The position numbers and the translations under genes are program-made. The notes under the pieces were generated by a model. It was given only the letters and a program-made list of their open reading frames with translations. It was not told the origin of the DNA and ran no database searches. From Guadua angustifolia (lineage: Eukaryota > Streptophyta > Magnoliopsida > Poales > Poaceae): 64,000 bases of DNA. Positions within the stretch are counted from its first letter, which is position 1. Every line of letters starts with the position of its first letter. The stretch spans positions 21,676,852 through 21,740,851 of the forward strand of contig CM070520.1 of the NCBI GenBank assembly GCA_036346375.1. The letters are read 5' to 3'. This document shows positions 44,261 to 57,399 of the stretch, one piece after another.

Positions 44261-45957
44261 GTATGTAAACATGTAATTTAACTACTGTACTAAATGGAAA
44301 GGAGTATTTACTATGGTGTTCTAGCTAATCTCACCCTTTTGTGTTGATCTAACTAGGAATAGTGCATTCTCGCTGATCATTCACTAACAAAAGTGTGAAT
44401 GAGTAATGACAAGAGAAGCACATAGATTTCCAAAACAAGAGATCACAGACACTGTTTTGAGGAAATATCTTAAGCTTCTTTGTTTTGAGAAATACATACA
44501 AATAAAGGTGTTAATCTTACGAAAAAAAGGTGCTAATCTTGTGAAAAAAAAGTATACAAGATATAGAAGCATATGAGTATCACTGTTGTGAACAAACAAA
44601 TCAACTGCACATGAGTTTTTATACATCGACTAGTATGGGGCCATACATAAAAACCAACGGGCAACAAAAAATGCATCACATTCATTCTCATGCGATTATT
44701 CCTATAAGTACATGGGTTTTATTTTCATTCTCATGCAGCTAGGGCAGATAACAACAAAAATCATTTGCGGTGTGGGAAGTGAGGGACAAGTGTTAGCTCA
44801 TAGCAAAGAACAGGTAAAAACCATTCATTGTGCACGAGAGGTTGAGCTAATTAAGAGATCATGCACAAGAATATTTGGCATTACCGTGCTAGCTAGAGTG
44901 CATGCTCATGCAAATTAATTTAATGCAGTGTTCAATTATTATAGGTAAGTTGGCGTATATATTAGCACCTTGCCAAATGGAGAAACTTTCGATGAAGTCT
45001 TGTTGTTCTATCCCCAAGCCTCTCCTTTCTTACGAAATAAAATGTTGGATGAGAAGTTTAAGCAAAATAGTATTTCAAAAAAAGGAAGCTTAAGCAAAAT
45101 ATACATTCTTATGGTACTTCATGCAATGCAATAATGACTTTTCATTGTATATGATGTCGTTCTCTCCTTTACACATGTGAAAAGCCCTTTTATACAGTTC
45201 CTTGAAGAAACCCTACAGGTATTTCCATATATACTAGTCTAAATCAAAACACGCATGATGGCAAGGAGCCAAGAACTATAATTATCAAAAGACAAGATCC
45301 ATCTGAAGCATGCAAAATCTTGAATTGTTTTTATTTATTTTCTCATCTTTTTACAAGATAGATCCAAGCATGAACGAATGTGTTGCGTGCATGTTTTCTA
45401 TCTTGTGGATGGAATGCTTGGCGAAGTGTCTCGAGATCGGCATGAGGTGAGTGAGAGGCATATATATTCGAGTGTATCTAGAGAAAATGACACAATCGAG
45501 AGAGAGAAAGAGAGAGAGAGACAGAGAGAGATATAAAAAGGAGTGCTTGAAGAAACCTTTAGGGTAGATTGTGCGAAGAAGAGGCTTGAATCTGGCCTTC
45601 TTGAGCGAACCGACGATTCTTGATCTTGTTACTCTGGAGCAAAGAAAGAACAAAGAGCCAAGCAAGAGCCATCATGAGGTCATTTCTATAAATATATTAA
45701 AATAGAACTTGACGATCGAAATTGTGTTTTAGGAACCACTCAATCAATGGCGGATCTAGACATTAAACTAATCAAAAGGAGGTGCTATATAACTTAGTGT
45801 AAAACCGACAACGTGGATATTATTTGAACTAAAATATTGGGCATATATAGCTAAATATTGGAGTATATGGCTTGAACTCCATTCTCAATAATGTAAAACT
45901 CCATTAGTAAGCAGCATCAATTTATTTAGCCAATCGTATCTACACACATACACTAAT
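44261..45957. other. Non-coding part of CACTA-3 with a GA microsatellite
   Basis: No recognisable coding sequence. A (GA)n-rich tract lies at about 45497-45530 (gagagagagaaagagagaga). The minus-strand open frame across it (SLSLSLFLSL) is a product of the repeat. Copy 2 has the same tract at about 61968-62003. Confidence 0.5.
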
Positions 45958-45959
45958 AG

Positions 45960-46343
45960 GCATGACTTGCCGAAAGTGCTCAAAGTACTCACCCCACAAC
46001 AACACAACTTCGCTTGAAGAAGAAGCAACCCCGCCAGAGGAGGAGTATCAGAGGAGCCGATTTAACTAGGAGCGAGCCCAGCTTGCTTCGTGGCAAATTG
46101 GTTGGCGCCACGAGTTTATTTTATTTCCGCCGATTTGAATATTTTAATAAGTCTTCGCTCGCGAGGCGATTTTGTAACTTGACCATAAGGTCAATCAACT
46201 AGTTTGAGTATTTAATTAAAGTACTTATTATTTCGCTGGATATGTCTGTGATATGTACCGATGTTGTAACCGGTGTGCACTAGCGTGATCCTCGACTAGT
46301 GCTGAAACACGAGGGTCCGGATTTGCAAATTCGGGTCCCGACA
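45960..46343 (+). repeat. Truncated gypsy LTR (last 0.38 kb) at the duplication junction
   Basis: Matches 29280-29666 and ends gggtcccgaca followed by accaaccatgac, exactly like the 3' LTR border at 29666. There is no matching element to its left; 45957 is CACTA-3 sequence. Confidence 0.9.
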
Positions 46344-46348
46344 ACCAA

Positions 46349-48499
46349 CCATGACGAAGTTGAGGCGATTAGCCAGGATGATGATGAAGAAGGTGAGGAA
46401 GAGGAAGATGGATTCAACAATATCCCGGACGGCACGCAATACTGTTCCGTGGAAGAAACACTTGGTGACTTTGGTGATGATGAGCTAGACCAGATGCTGA
46501 TAATGGAGAGGAGACTACAGATGAAAGAGCTCGAGAAGTTCCAAGGCATATTAGAGGACCACAGTAACTCCTTTGTACCCAAACCGTAAGGTGGCCACAA
46601 AAAGCTACGCACTCATTCGAACTCATGCAATGGAAGGCTACAAATGGTGTGTCGATAAGGATTCAATGAGTTGTTATCACTCGTAAGAAGTTGCTTCCGA
46701 AGATAACACTCGCCTGAATCTACATATGAAGCTAAGCAAGTCATCCGTCCTTTGGGATTGGAAGATCGTAAGATACACGCATGTCCTAATGATTGTATCC
46801 TATATCGTAATGAGTATGCCAATTTGGATGTTTGTCCAAGGCAAAAAATCACGATATAAGGTGAAGCATGACGATCCGTGAAATAGATGGGGAGCGAAGA
46901 AGAAGAGACCTCCAACTAAAGTGTTGTGGTATTTCCCTATGATCCCCGATTGAAACGTATGTTTGCTAACAAAGCGCATGCCTAGATGATGCGTGGCACA
47001 AAGAAGAGCGTAAGGACGACGGGATGCTTAGACACCCCGCAGATGGCTCACAAGGAGGAAAGTCGACCGGACGCATCTGACTTCGCAGATGAGGTGAGAA
47101 ACATAAGGTTTGGGTTGAGTACCGATGGGATGAATCCTTTCGGAGAATTGAGCAGCAGCCATAGCACTCGCCTCGTTACACTATGTATCTATAACATTCC
47201 TCCATGGTCAGGCATGAAGCGAAAGTACATCATGATGTCGTTGTTGATCCAAGGCCCCAAGCAACCGGAAATGACATCGATGTCTACATGAAACCATTGG
47301 TTGAAGATCTTGTGACGCTAGGGACGATGGTGCAAGGGTATGGGATGAGTACAAAGGGAGTATTTCACCCACGGCATTGTTATTTGTAACAATCAATGAC
47401 CGCTCCGCTTCTGCAAACTCGTCCACTTAACCGCAAAAGGATATAGAGCTCGATCCAAGGCTTAGAAGAAACGGACGGTATGTACCGAAAAACTCTCGGA
47501 AGGTTGTGTACATGGGTCACCGAGGTTTTTCTTACGAGTCACCCGCTGGAAGAAAGGCAGAAATTTAACGGCAACTGCACTTCGTGCAAGGCCTCAAAGA
47601 TCGAGTGGGCCACGTGTGTTTGCTATGGTAAAGGATTTGAAAGTAGTATTTGGAAAGGGTCCCGAAGCAAACATATACGAATGAGGATGGTCAGCACCCA
47701 TGTGGAAGAAGTCAATATTTTGGGACTTGCCTTATTGGGAAGTCATGGAGGTTCACACTCACTTGACTTCATGCACATCACGAAGAATGTCTGCTTGAAC
47801 TCGCTAGGCTACATAGATATGTACGAAAATTGAAAGATACATCGCAAGCTCTAAGGACCTTAAACTCTTGGAACCGAGGAACAACCTACATCCCAAAAAA
47901 GAGGGAAAGGACAACATTACCTACATCCTACGAGCTACACTCTAAGCAAAGAAGAGAAAAAGCATGATAGAGTTCTTGAACAAGGTGAAGGTCCTTCCTG
48001 ATACTCCTCTAATGTAAAGAGATTCATAAACACGAAAGAGAATAAAACCGTACACATGAAATCCCATGACTGTCTTGTGTTAATGACACGCTTGTCCTGG
48101 CTCGGGAGAGGCATACCGCCTGAGTGGGTACGGGGACAATCACAAAGTTGTGTTCTTTTTTCAACGCTGGTTTCCGAAGGTCATCGACCCGTATAAACTA
48201 AGTAAGCGCAGGATGACGTGGTACAAAGTGTGGTTAGTCTTGAGATGATCTTTCCTCCTGCATTCTTTGATATTATGGTTCATCTCACCGCTCACCTTTT
48301 CAAAGAGATAGGTATTCTCGACCGTATCTACACAACATGTTCCTTCGAGAGGTACATGAGGGTGCTAAAGAAGTATGCCCAGAATCGCTTCTCATCCGTA
48401 TGATGTATTGCCGAGGGTTATGGGACAAAGGAGGTGATTGAGTTTTGTGTGGATTACATTAATGATCTAAACCCGATTGGCATCCCTATATCACGCTAA
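46349..48499 (+). pseudogene. Copy 2 of CACTA-2 TNP2 transposase main part
   Basis: Same product as 29672-31866. Some parts are better preserved here. The 96-residue frame 46299-46589 runs from the LTR border through HDEVEAISQDDDEEGEEEED to LQMKELEKFQGILED and NSFVPKP without interruption. Other parts are worse, for example around 47400-47480 and 47990-48110. MYRKTLGRLCTWVT, DFMHITKNVCLN and EMIFPPAFFDIMVHLTAHLF are visible. It ends IGIPISR TAA at 48497-48499, as in copy 1. Breaks present in only one copy are suspect as sequencing errors. Confidence 0.8.
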
Positions 48500-49090
48500 A
48501 AGTGCTAAAAGCTAAAAGCATTTTTTAAAAATTTTGAAATGAAACTAAAGTGCTAAAAGCATTTTTAAAAATTCGAAATGAAATTGAAGTGCTAAAAGCT
48601 TTTTAAAATTATGGAATGAAACTAAAGTTCTAAAAGCTGTTTTAAAAATTCTCGACATTTTAAGCGTTGGTACTAACAACCGCTGTATATATTAATTTTA
48701 CAAGCTGCTTGATAATACCAACCGCTTGTAGAAAAGTCAGTATAGAAAAAAAGAATGGCAAGGGGCGAGCGGGTTCAACCGGGACGAGCCAAGACACTCA
48801 AACGCCACGCTCAGCCGTAGAGGGAGGAAGAGATCGTCAAACAATATGGGCGCCATATTGTTTTTAATATTACCCTCAAGACTTCTACAAGCGTTGGTAT
48901 TATATACGCTAGAAGCTGTAAAAGCTTACAAGCGTTGATAATACCAACCGCTTGTCTATCATAAGTGCTAAAAGCTTTAAGAATATTAACCGCATTGAAG
49001 TTCTTCAAGCTTTGATAATACCAACCGCTAGAGCACTTCTACAAGCTGTTGTTATTACAAACCACTTGTAGAAATGGGTTCTATATAAAG
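48497..49090. repeat. Copy 2 of the minisatellite, internal palindrome array and TATA box
   Basis: The minisatellite is at 48497-48655, followed by damaged aagcggtt palindromes at 48658-49075 (many read aagcgttg or aagctgttg), then tatataaa at 49082-49089. The palindromes lose a G or gain a base at the CGG in most units, so the copy 1 version is the better guide. Confidence 0.7.
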
Positions 49091-50640
49091 TTCATACTCC
49101 CGCTTCCTCACACCCCAAATTTTCTAAGTCGTCGAACCACTGCCGAGACCTCGCACGATGTCACCGCCAGAAGCTTCCGCCACTGCCATCGCCTCGCCAC
49201 GCGATAGGCCATTCCACCCCGGAGGACCAAGGATACTTGCAAACTTGCTCCTCCTCCTCTTAATCCCACGCCTCAAGGTTGTAAATGCCTAAGGAGCTGT
49301 CCGGCATAGTCGGCGCCGTGGTCTGGAGCAAGAAGGAGGGAGTGAGGAAGAAGGGCTAGGCGCTAGGGTCTGGAGCAAATGCCACGAGGAAGAATGAGGG
49401 ATGAGGAAGAAGGGCAGCTATGAGAGAAAATAGGATGGATAGGATTATTGTCACTCGTTTGCTCGCATGATTTTTGAAAAATTTGTCCGAGTAATTTGGA
49501 GATAAGTCATTAGCTACTCTTCATACATTTCTGTGCTATGCATTTTGCAAGCCAACTATTTCATTTTACTACTTATCGCCTTTTGATTCGCTACTTTATT
49601 AGTTTACTTATGCCTTTTGCTAAGCCAACTCTTATACACACAAACGGAGAGCTACTAATGCAAGTGAAACAATATATTTTGGACTAGTTTACTTCAAAGA
49701 GAAAAAATAGTCATTTCAAAGGAGATGTGGAGGGTGGAGCTTCATTTCATAAGGAGATGTGTAGAAATTTGTGAAAACATTTATACTCGGGACGAATCAC
49801 CATCTATCCTTTATTCCGATTGATATCCTCAAATTATGTGCACTACCGTAAAGTCAAGAGGTCAGGTCGATGAAGATAAGGACTCTAAGAAAATTTTTTT
49901 ATTGGAGGTGACATATCATTTTTCTCATGAGATTCGGTAGAATTTGAAACATTATCACAGTCCAGGCGTATCACTCTATCCTGATCGTGTCAAGCACTAA
50001 ATACCTTTGTCAATGGTCGGATAGCATAGGATGCGATATTTCAACTACAGGCAACGCAACCTCTATCCCGACCGTGGAAGAGCCCATCACAAGAATAAGG
50101 TGCCTGCCATGAGAAGGTCCCTCTGCTTTTGACCAAGCACTTAAGTTCAAAAGCATGGCCAGAGAGCATATGATACACCGAGAGATCGGAGCCATGAGGT
50201 GACGTATGGGTTGATATGGAATGATCGCTTTGCTTTCTTGGTGTAATAGACTACTAACATACTAGTTGTGGATTTATAACCTTATTTTATTTTTTGAAAA
50301 TCATATTAGTGTGGAATAAGAATGATTCATTATTTTTTATTAAGCAAATAAGTATATGTGAATTGTCAATTGTATATGTATCATGTGAAATGTGTAAGTA
50401 TATGTGAAATGTATAAGTATATGTGAATTGTCAATTGTATATGTATCATGTGAAATGTGTAAGTATATGTGAAATGTCAAATTGTATATATATCATGTGA
50501 AATGTGTTATTATATTTTCAAGTCCAAATAATATTACATTTGTTTTGTGGTGCAGAGGAAAGGAATTTATTACAATATGCTTGTGTTGTAATCTGTAATA
50601 TGGTTGTTTATGTCAACATTTATGTCAACATTTTTTCGAA
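49091..50640. other. Copy 2 intron-like region, including sequence unlike copy 1 at 49895-50130
   Basis: Largely parallel to 32486-34030. The first-exon-like ORF of copy 1 is broken here. From about 49895 (ggaggtgacatatcattttt) to about 50130 the sequence does not match the foldback left arm of copy 1, while the right arm (50190-50345) and the A/T minisatellite (50348-50512) do match. Confidence 0.6.
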
Positions 50641-52950
50641 TTAGGATAGATGGGCAACCAGATGTGGTGACCCTGCTCGACAAGGAGAACAGTCTTCTTT
50701 AACGCCATCGCTACTGGGTAGCATCGAAGGTGATGCTAACGCCTGCCATTGAGGCTAACGTTGGTTCGGTGAGGCCGCTGAGGTCGCAAATGATGAAGCC
50801 ATTGACGCCGAGCCGAGTCCGTGGTAACACGGTTCCGCCAGATGAGGTATAGCCGTAAGAATATAATCCCTGGACATGTTAATTAATCGCGATTCATTAA
50901 TATAATACACTCGACACGCTTATACATATGTTTGTGTATTTCAAGCCAGTACATCGAGCAACCAATCCAAGCATCGGGACCTAACAAGAAGCCATCCACA
51001 AAGCACGTGTTTACCGATGTTAACAACGAAGGATGCTGTGGCCCTCTTTCAGCAGCTTGGGCGATAACAATGCTTAGGGTTACCACGTGAGGGATCACGT
51101 CCCCAATTAGCATCGTAAAATGGGCAAGTTCCTCAAGATACCAAGGACCTGCTCTGGCAAGATATTAAGGAAAATTTCACATTTCCTCAAGGGTCCGAAG
51201 ACAAGGCCAAGAAATTCACTTTGAAGAAGATGGCAACAATGTTTCAGGCGTGGAAGACGTCTCTCAGCCGCAAGTATGTCCAGAAGGGAGAAAGACCCGA
51301 CTTCAACCAATTTCCTAAGCTGGCGGATCACTGGGAAGCATTCGAGGAGTACAAGCTGTCAGCTGAAGGCCAGGCCGCGAGTCAGAAGAACAAGGCCAAT
51401 TCACAGATGAAGAAATACCACCACCATCTTGGCACCGGTGGTTACCTCAAGGCTATACCGAAATGGGAGAAGCGGGAAGAAGAATTAATGGCGAAGGCCG
51501 ATCGAATATTTTTCGGATTCGAACTCTGTATCGGATACTTTTTGTTGGTTCATGGGTCATGGGGAGCCTTTCAAATGACTGGCACTTGGTGATGGCACCA
51601 GAGTGCAAGAGGTCGGTCAAAGGATTGTACAAGCCGCCGAAAGGCCAGTGTAGTACGTTGAGTGACAGAATGGAGAATGACGAGCTTACACATGCCCTTC
51701 AAAACCCCGAGCACCCGGGACGGACACGAGGTATGGGCAAGCATAGCTGGAAGTACAGGTTCGCCAAGGATGCGAACGCATGGAGCGGAAAGAAGCAAAA
51801 CAAGGAATTATATAAAATGTACCAATTGGAACAAGAGCTCGAGCAACCCAAAGCTAGCATCGCGAATAGTTAGCAACAAGTACAAATTGCCCTCAGAAGC
51901 TTCGTGGACTAGGTCGAGCAATCACCGGACGCCGTGATCAGCCCTCCACGCGGCGGAGTAATCGCGCCCACGGCCCTAGCGACAACTTGTTAGCCCGTTA
52001 TCCCGGGATGACATAGGGTTCGCCGCCAGGTGAGCTACACGTGATGCGCCGAACCTCTCCATCAAGGTGGCTTACGCATGGCATTTCCGGTGAGCAGGCG
52101 ATGTTCCATCAGAACGAGATACCACCCTGTACTCAAGGTCGCGTGGAGGAGGTGCCGAGTGGATTTGAAGAACTTCACTCGATATTGCCGGAGGCGACGA
52201 CGGACCAAGCTTGGACAGGCCCTACACAATATCATCTCTCGGCCAAACGGTACATCATATTTCCAGATGGTGTGGAGGTGTCATCTCCACCACGGCAACC
52301 CACGCCCTCCAACGCACCTCCATGCAATGCCTCGCCGCAAAAACAGAGCACGCCTCCACCACCCGCCCATACGAAGCCCTACTCCACCACCACCATCTCA
52401 AACAAAAACGAACCCCCAGAAAACCACGCCCACCATCTCCTCCGAGGAAGAAGCTCGATAGCGAAAGGCTCCTCCACCGCCTCCCAAGAAGGCGGAGTTC
52501 ACCGATCGACAAAGATAAAGGAACCTCCAAAGAGGGCATATGATATGACTAAGGAAGAGAGTGACGCGTCACGAAGAAGAATTGGCTGCACACTTCACAA
52601 AAAGAAGCCAGAGCCAAAGGTACCAATTGATCCAAAAGCGCGGAACACTTCGCGACATGCCGCAAAGTCAAGCTGGCTGCTCAACTATGAACGGACAATA
52701 ATAAAAGCTACAGAGAAGAATAAACGGGTCAAGCAAGGGTGGCAAAGAAGAAGAGAGACTAAGATCGGAGAACCTCGAGAGGTTTATGAAGGAGGTAGGA
52801 ATCGCCCACACCGCAGCTCTTGGATTAATAGATGATCTTCCAATGGCAAAGGTCAGATGGCAATATAAGTTGGGCCGTGAGCTAATTGACCCTAATGAGA
52901 TAAAGGATCTGCCAACCAAGATGCGGCAATTTCATGAATGGTACATGACA
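50640..52950 (+). pseudogene. Copy 2 of the CACTA-2 second gene, Transposase_24, DUF8039-like and Pro-rich parts
   Basis: Parallel to 34080-36412. The Transposase_24 part is cleaner here: one 123-residue frame (51221-51592) covers MATMFQAWKTSLSRKYVQKG, PKLADHWEAFEEYKLSAEGQ, KYHHHLGTGGYLKAIPKWEK and FELCIGYFLLVHGSWG. The 336-residue frame of copy 1 is broken into overlapping frames at 52041-52835. Each copy is thus better in different segments, which fits random loss of bases at particular contexts more than ordinary decay. Confidence 0.75.
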
Positions 52951-52954
52951 TAGT

Positions 52955-54190
52955 CCGCTCAAGGAAGAACGATGTTCCTCCGTATCAAAGAAGATGATTT
53001 TTATCGGGTCAACAGCATATGGCTCGAATTCGACGACTTCTACAATATTTACCATGCCGACGCCATCAACGTGTCTCTCATGAGCTGCTGGTGCCTGTAA
53101 GTGTCAAGCTCATACCTTTACCATGTGCTTCCTCGTACAATAAAATTGCAACTCTTAAACTTATACCTTTCTATGTAGAATGGAGATACAACGATGTAGA
53201 AAAGAGAACATCTTCAATGTGGGCTTCATCGACCCGAGATTGTTAACGAGTACGCTATATCTCGATGTAGCAAGAAGGATGTTGAAGATTAAATTCTCGA
53301 TGCATTCTTGGGACAGCACTACAAACCGTACATACTTCTACCCTTCAACTTCGAGTATTTATATATACAACCTCTCGTTCTTATCTTTTCTAAGGCATTG
53401 ATAATACTACTAGCTAGTTACATATATGTTGCAATACATGAATAGGTTTCACTGGATCCTTCTTGTCATCAAGTTTGATAGCAGCCGGATCATTGTTCAA
53501 GACTCAAAAGAAGTTCGTGGAAAAATATCAATATATCATTGACATGCTAAACAGTATATAGCACATATATATACAATAGTTTTCCTTATTATATATATTG
53601 AAATACCTTGCTAATTCCAACTCTGATAATTACTATTCATACTAACGCATCACACAGGGCATTCGCAAGGTTTCGAAAGAAGCAACAAGGAGATTTCGAG
53701 AATGAATTTGATGTAGAAATAAGCACTCGAGTACGATAAAGAATATTAATATGTCGTAACAGTTTTTCATCCCAATAATTGTTTTTTCAAATTTCATCAC
53801 GTGTTCTACAATGACGGAAGGAAACAACTTATGTGGCTATTATGTGTGCCACTATATGCAAAGTATTACCCACGGCAATGTGCCGACAACCAACGCCGAG
53901 GTAGTGTACTGAACATGTCAATTTCTTAGTACTTACACTTTAATTACATGTCCAGATATTTATTTACTTCCGCTTTGTCCCTAACATCGATGTGCAAGGC
54001 GTGATCCCGCCAGACCGAAGTTGCAAGAATCCAAGAACAACTCATCGGCTTTATTGTTGACGAGATTGTATCCACCGAAGTTCCACGAAATGGTAATTGG
54101 AGACCTTGTCCTGAAATAAAGACAGGTGAACGACATCAACGCTCGACCAGGGCACAAAGAGCGATTACGCAAGAAATGAGCTCAAGATTC
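52955..54190 (+). pseudogene. Copy 2 of the Ulp1/C48 protease part
   Basis: Parallel to 36420-37660. RIKEDDF, FDDFYNIYHADAINVSLMSC, HWILLVIKFDSSRIIVQDSK (about 53443-53510) and GNNLCGYYVCHYM (about 53819-53860) are present. The last exon near 53985-54130 is damaged. The A/T-rich introns are nearly identical to copy 1. Confidence 0.75.
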
Positions 54191-54424
54191 CCTTTTATTC
54201 TTTGAAACTTGTAAAAGTGGCTTATTATTTCATGTGTTCATCAATTTGTTCATTTTTAGTCTATTAAGTTCATATTTTTCGTAAATGAACCCGTAATTAT
54301 CGTAATGAGTACGCATGAATAATATATATTTAATTATTGTGTCAAAAAACTCTCGTAGTTCTATTTATTTTAATTGTCAAAATCTATATCAAAAACCCTC
54401 TCAAAACATATTCTATATTGAATA

Positions 54425-54680
54425 TAATCGAACGCTTATGTCGCCTTCTTCACAAGCGGTTGGTAACTCCAACCGCCAGGAGAGAGCTCTTCACAAGCGG
54501 TTCTAATACCAACCGCTTTTGAGAGAGCCTCCACAACACCAACCGCTTAGGAAGTGTCCAACCGAAGCGGTTCAAGGAACCGCCAGATACTCGACGGTAT
54601 CACTCGCGGTTGCTTACAAGTGGTTCTAAAACGCTTCAAAGCGGTTTCAACCGCTAGTGCATGCCCGATCGATACTAGTG
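54425..54680 (+). repeat. Copy 2 of the right subterminal region and terminus of CACTA-2
   Basis: Damaged aagcggtt palindromes and the same end, gatactagtg at 54680, followed by tgcgatgtactaatttc. The left end of this element copy is missing because the duplication begins in the nested LTR. Confidence 0.75.
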
Positions 54681-56105
54681 TGCGATGTACTAATTTCAAA
54701 TCATATCCATGATTACATCTACAAATTTTTGCGAATTCCACGGGTTGTTACTGCTGCTCGTCCAGAACCGGAGTGATATACATATCATCGTCGATTCTGG
54801 TATAATCCGCGAGATATAATATATCAAGCCGGGTTCTAGTGTGAACCGGCAGAGATAGTAGAATATCACTGCCGTGTTCTAGTGTCAACCGCAGAGATAG
54901 TCGAATATCCTCTGGTTCTAGTGTCAACCGACAGAGATAGTCGAATATCACGCTGGTTGTACAATGAACCGCAAGAAGGATATCTATTATCACCGCCGTT
55001 CCTAAGCCGCAAAGTGATAACCCCGAGTATCATTACCGATCAATACTCGGCTCTCATAACCAATAGTAATAGCGTGGGACGAGGGCAAAGGATGACTTGT
55101 TCAGTAGTAGTAGCGGTGGTGGATCCCCATTACGTGTCATGACAGTCCATATCGACGGTTGCATGAACAATCTCAATATATCATACCACCATGCACCTCC
55201 CTTCTTCCATCTTGGTCTTATGTTCTTCCTTTTCCATGCCACAACTTTCTTTCCCACCGCATCCATCGATCCATCACTGACTTTAGCTTTCTTGGCGTAT
55301 GTGTGTGCCCTTTTCCGATGACCCCCAACAACATCATCTCAATATCTCACATATACTATGCACATACGTCGTATTGCTTGTCACCTTTCTTGTTAAACTG
55401 TTGCGCATGTACTAATTTCAAATCATATCCACGATTACATCTACAAATTTTTTTCAGAATTCCATGGATCGAACCGGCAGTGATATACATATATCACTGT
55501 CGGTTCTTGGTATAAGCCGGCAGAGATATACATATGTCACTGCCGGATTCTAGTGTGAACCGGCAGAGATAGTCGAATATTACTGCCGGGTTCTAGTGTC
55601 AACCGGCAGAGATAGTCGAATATTACTGCCGGTTGTACAATGAACCGTCGTGATATTATTATCATTGCGGTTCGTGGAGCGCAAGTGATAACCCGCGTAT
55701 CATCATCGACCAATCACGCCGCTCCCATAACCGGCAGTAATGGTGTGGACGACGGCGATGATGACTTGTTCGTAGTAATGGTCGGTGGTGGATCCCTTAA
55801 CGAGACATGATCGGTCCATATCGACGGTTGCATGAACAATCTCAATATATCATACCACCATGCGCTCCCTTCTTCCATCTTGGTCTTCGTTCTTCCTTTT
55901 CCATGCCACAACTTTCTTTCCCACGTTCCTGCATCCATCGATCCATCACTCGACTTTAGCTTTCTTGCGGTACTGCTAGTCTGCCCATTTCTGATGACCC
56001 AACAACAACATCTCAATGTCTCTCATATACTATGCACATACGCCGTATTGCTTGTCACCTTTCTTGTTGAGTCATATGCATGTACTAATTTCAAATCATA
56101 TCCAT
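54681..56105 (+). repeat. Copy 2 of the tandem repeat units (U2 right part, U3, U4)
   Basis: Parallel to 38183-39645. The part at 55461-55645 reads cleaner than copy 1: intact ccggcagtgata, tatcactgtcgg and ccggcagagatagtcgaata are seen where copy 1 reads cgcgag or ccgcgg. The remainder is worse than copy 1. Confidence 0.75.
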
Positions 56106-57399
56106 GATCCATGCGTGAAGTACGGCTTGCTTGTAGCTTTGTTTGTTCTTGCCAGGCTATACATACACGGTGGTATATGTGCTCTGCATGTGGAGATCCA
56201 TGCCAAGATCTTCAGATGCAGCAAGTTGCCACGGCAGTATTGTATCTGTTGGAGATATATTATAGATTTGGCATGCAAAACGTTGTCATTTGTTAGTGTA
56301 TTTTTGTCAAGATTCTCGCGTCGACAATTTTTGGCGCGATATAATTGGACCCTACTCAATCGATAAGGAATTCTTGAGTAATTATCGGTTGTGCTCGGCT
56401 CGCTAGGTAAAAAAATGCTTTTTTTCTTAAGGAAACACTACACCATGACACAATTTCCTCAACAGACTATCTGTCGCAAAGCCCACTTAATACGATTTAA
56501 TTGTCGCAAGAAAAGTTTTCCCGGTAAAACTACAATCGAAAGAAGTCCTGCGGAAAAACATTTGCACGTAAATATTTTTGCCGACGTATAGTTTGAAACC
56601 TTAAATCATAACGCCGACGGATAGTTTGCAACCTTAAATCATAAACGCCAGAGATAGTTTGCAACCTTAAATCATAACGCGACGATAGTTTGCAACCTTA
56701 AATCATAAACGCCGAGATAATTTGCAACCTTAAATCATAAATGCCGCATGATAGTTTGAAACCAAAAAATGATAAATGCCGACTGATAGCTGAAACTAAA
56801 ATTATAAATGCCGAGATAGTCTCGAAACCACACTCTACGCTCGAAACAACATTCAATTGTTTTAAACATTCCGCTGAGGATACTAATGACTAATAATAGT
56901 CTGGAACCATGCATGTCTTATAAAAAAAATGATAGTACATGACACAGTGGAAAATGATTCAATTAACACATCTATTCAACATAGTTCAAGTTCATACAAC
57001 TAGAATATACAAATTTGTCCATCGCAATTCGCATTCATTGATCTAATTCATATACACATAGCTAATAAACCCTTGTCCAAAAGCCATAGAGGTCCTAGAG
57101 TTAACCATCAATCCTTTACAAAATACAACCGTGTTGATCTTTAAAGCCAAGGTAAACTATCTTCCACCCACATCTGGTTTTACATATACAAAATAATCAC
57201 TTAGCGATATGCAACTAGTTCTAAACAAAAGTATCTATATCGCTTCGACATGATGTTAACACCAACTTCCTAGGTCGCTCCAATTTTGCCCGCAAAAGGA
57301 CACTTCCAAATTTAGTTCCTTGTCATTAGTAATTGAAATAACAAACAATATATTGAGCAAAACTACATGATGATACATGATAACTTAAATCTTGGTTGA

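Larger units (their letters stand above)
29280..45957 (+). repeat. Large tandem duplication, copy 1 (16.7 kb)
   Basis: Extends from inside the 3' LTR of the gypsy element, through the right two-thirds of CACTA-2 and repeat units U3 and U4, into CACTA-3. It is repeated in direct orientation at 45960-62433. Features are in the same order and orientation in both copies. Confidence 0.9.
39978..45957 (-). mobile_element. CACTA-3, 3' portion (copy 1): terminus, captured LRR gene, accessory ORF
   Basis: Starts cactacaccatgacacaatt at 39978, a CACTA terminus resembling the end of CACTA-1. It is followed by subterminal repeats with gccgac. The accessory ORF reads on the minus strand (42930-44260), so 39978 is the 3' end of the element. 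A host LRR gene fragment lies between ORF and terminus, antisense to the ORF, exactly as the captured genes in CACTA-1. In copy 1 the element is cut by the duplication junction at 45957. Its other end should lie beyond 64000 in copy 2. Confidence 0.75.

Noticed and set aside
45351..45665. Minus-strand ORF with a SLSLSLFLSL membrane-like stretch (also 61851-62136)
   Set aside because: The stretch is translation of a GA microsatellite.
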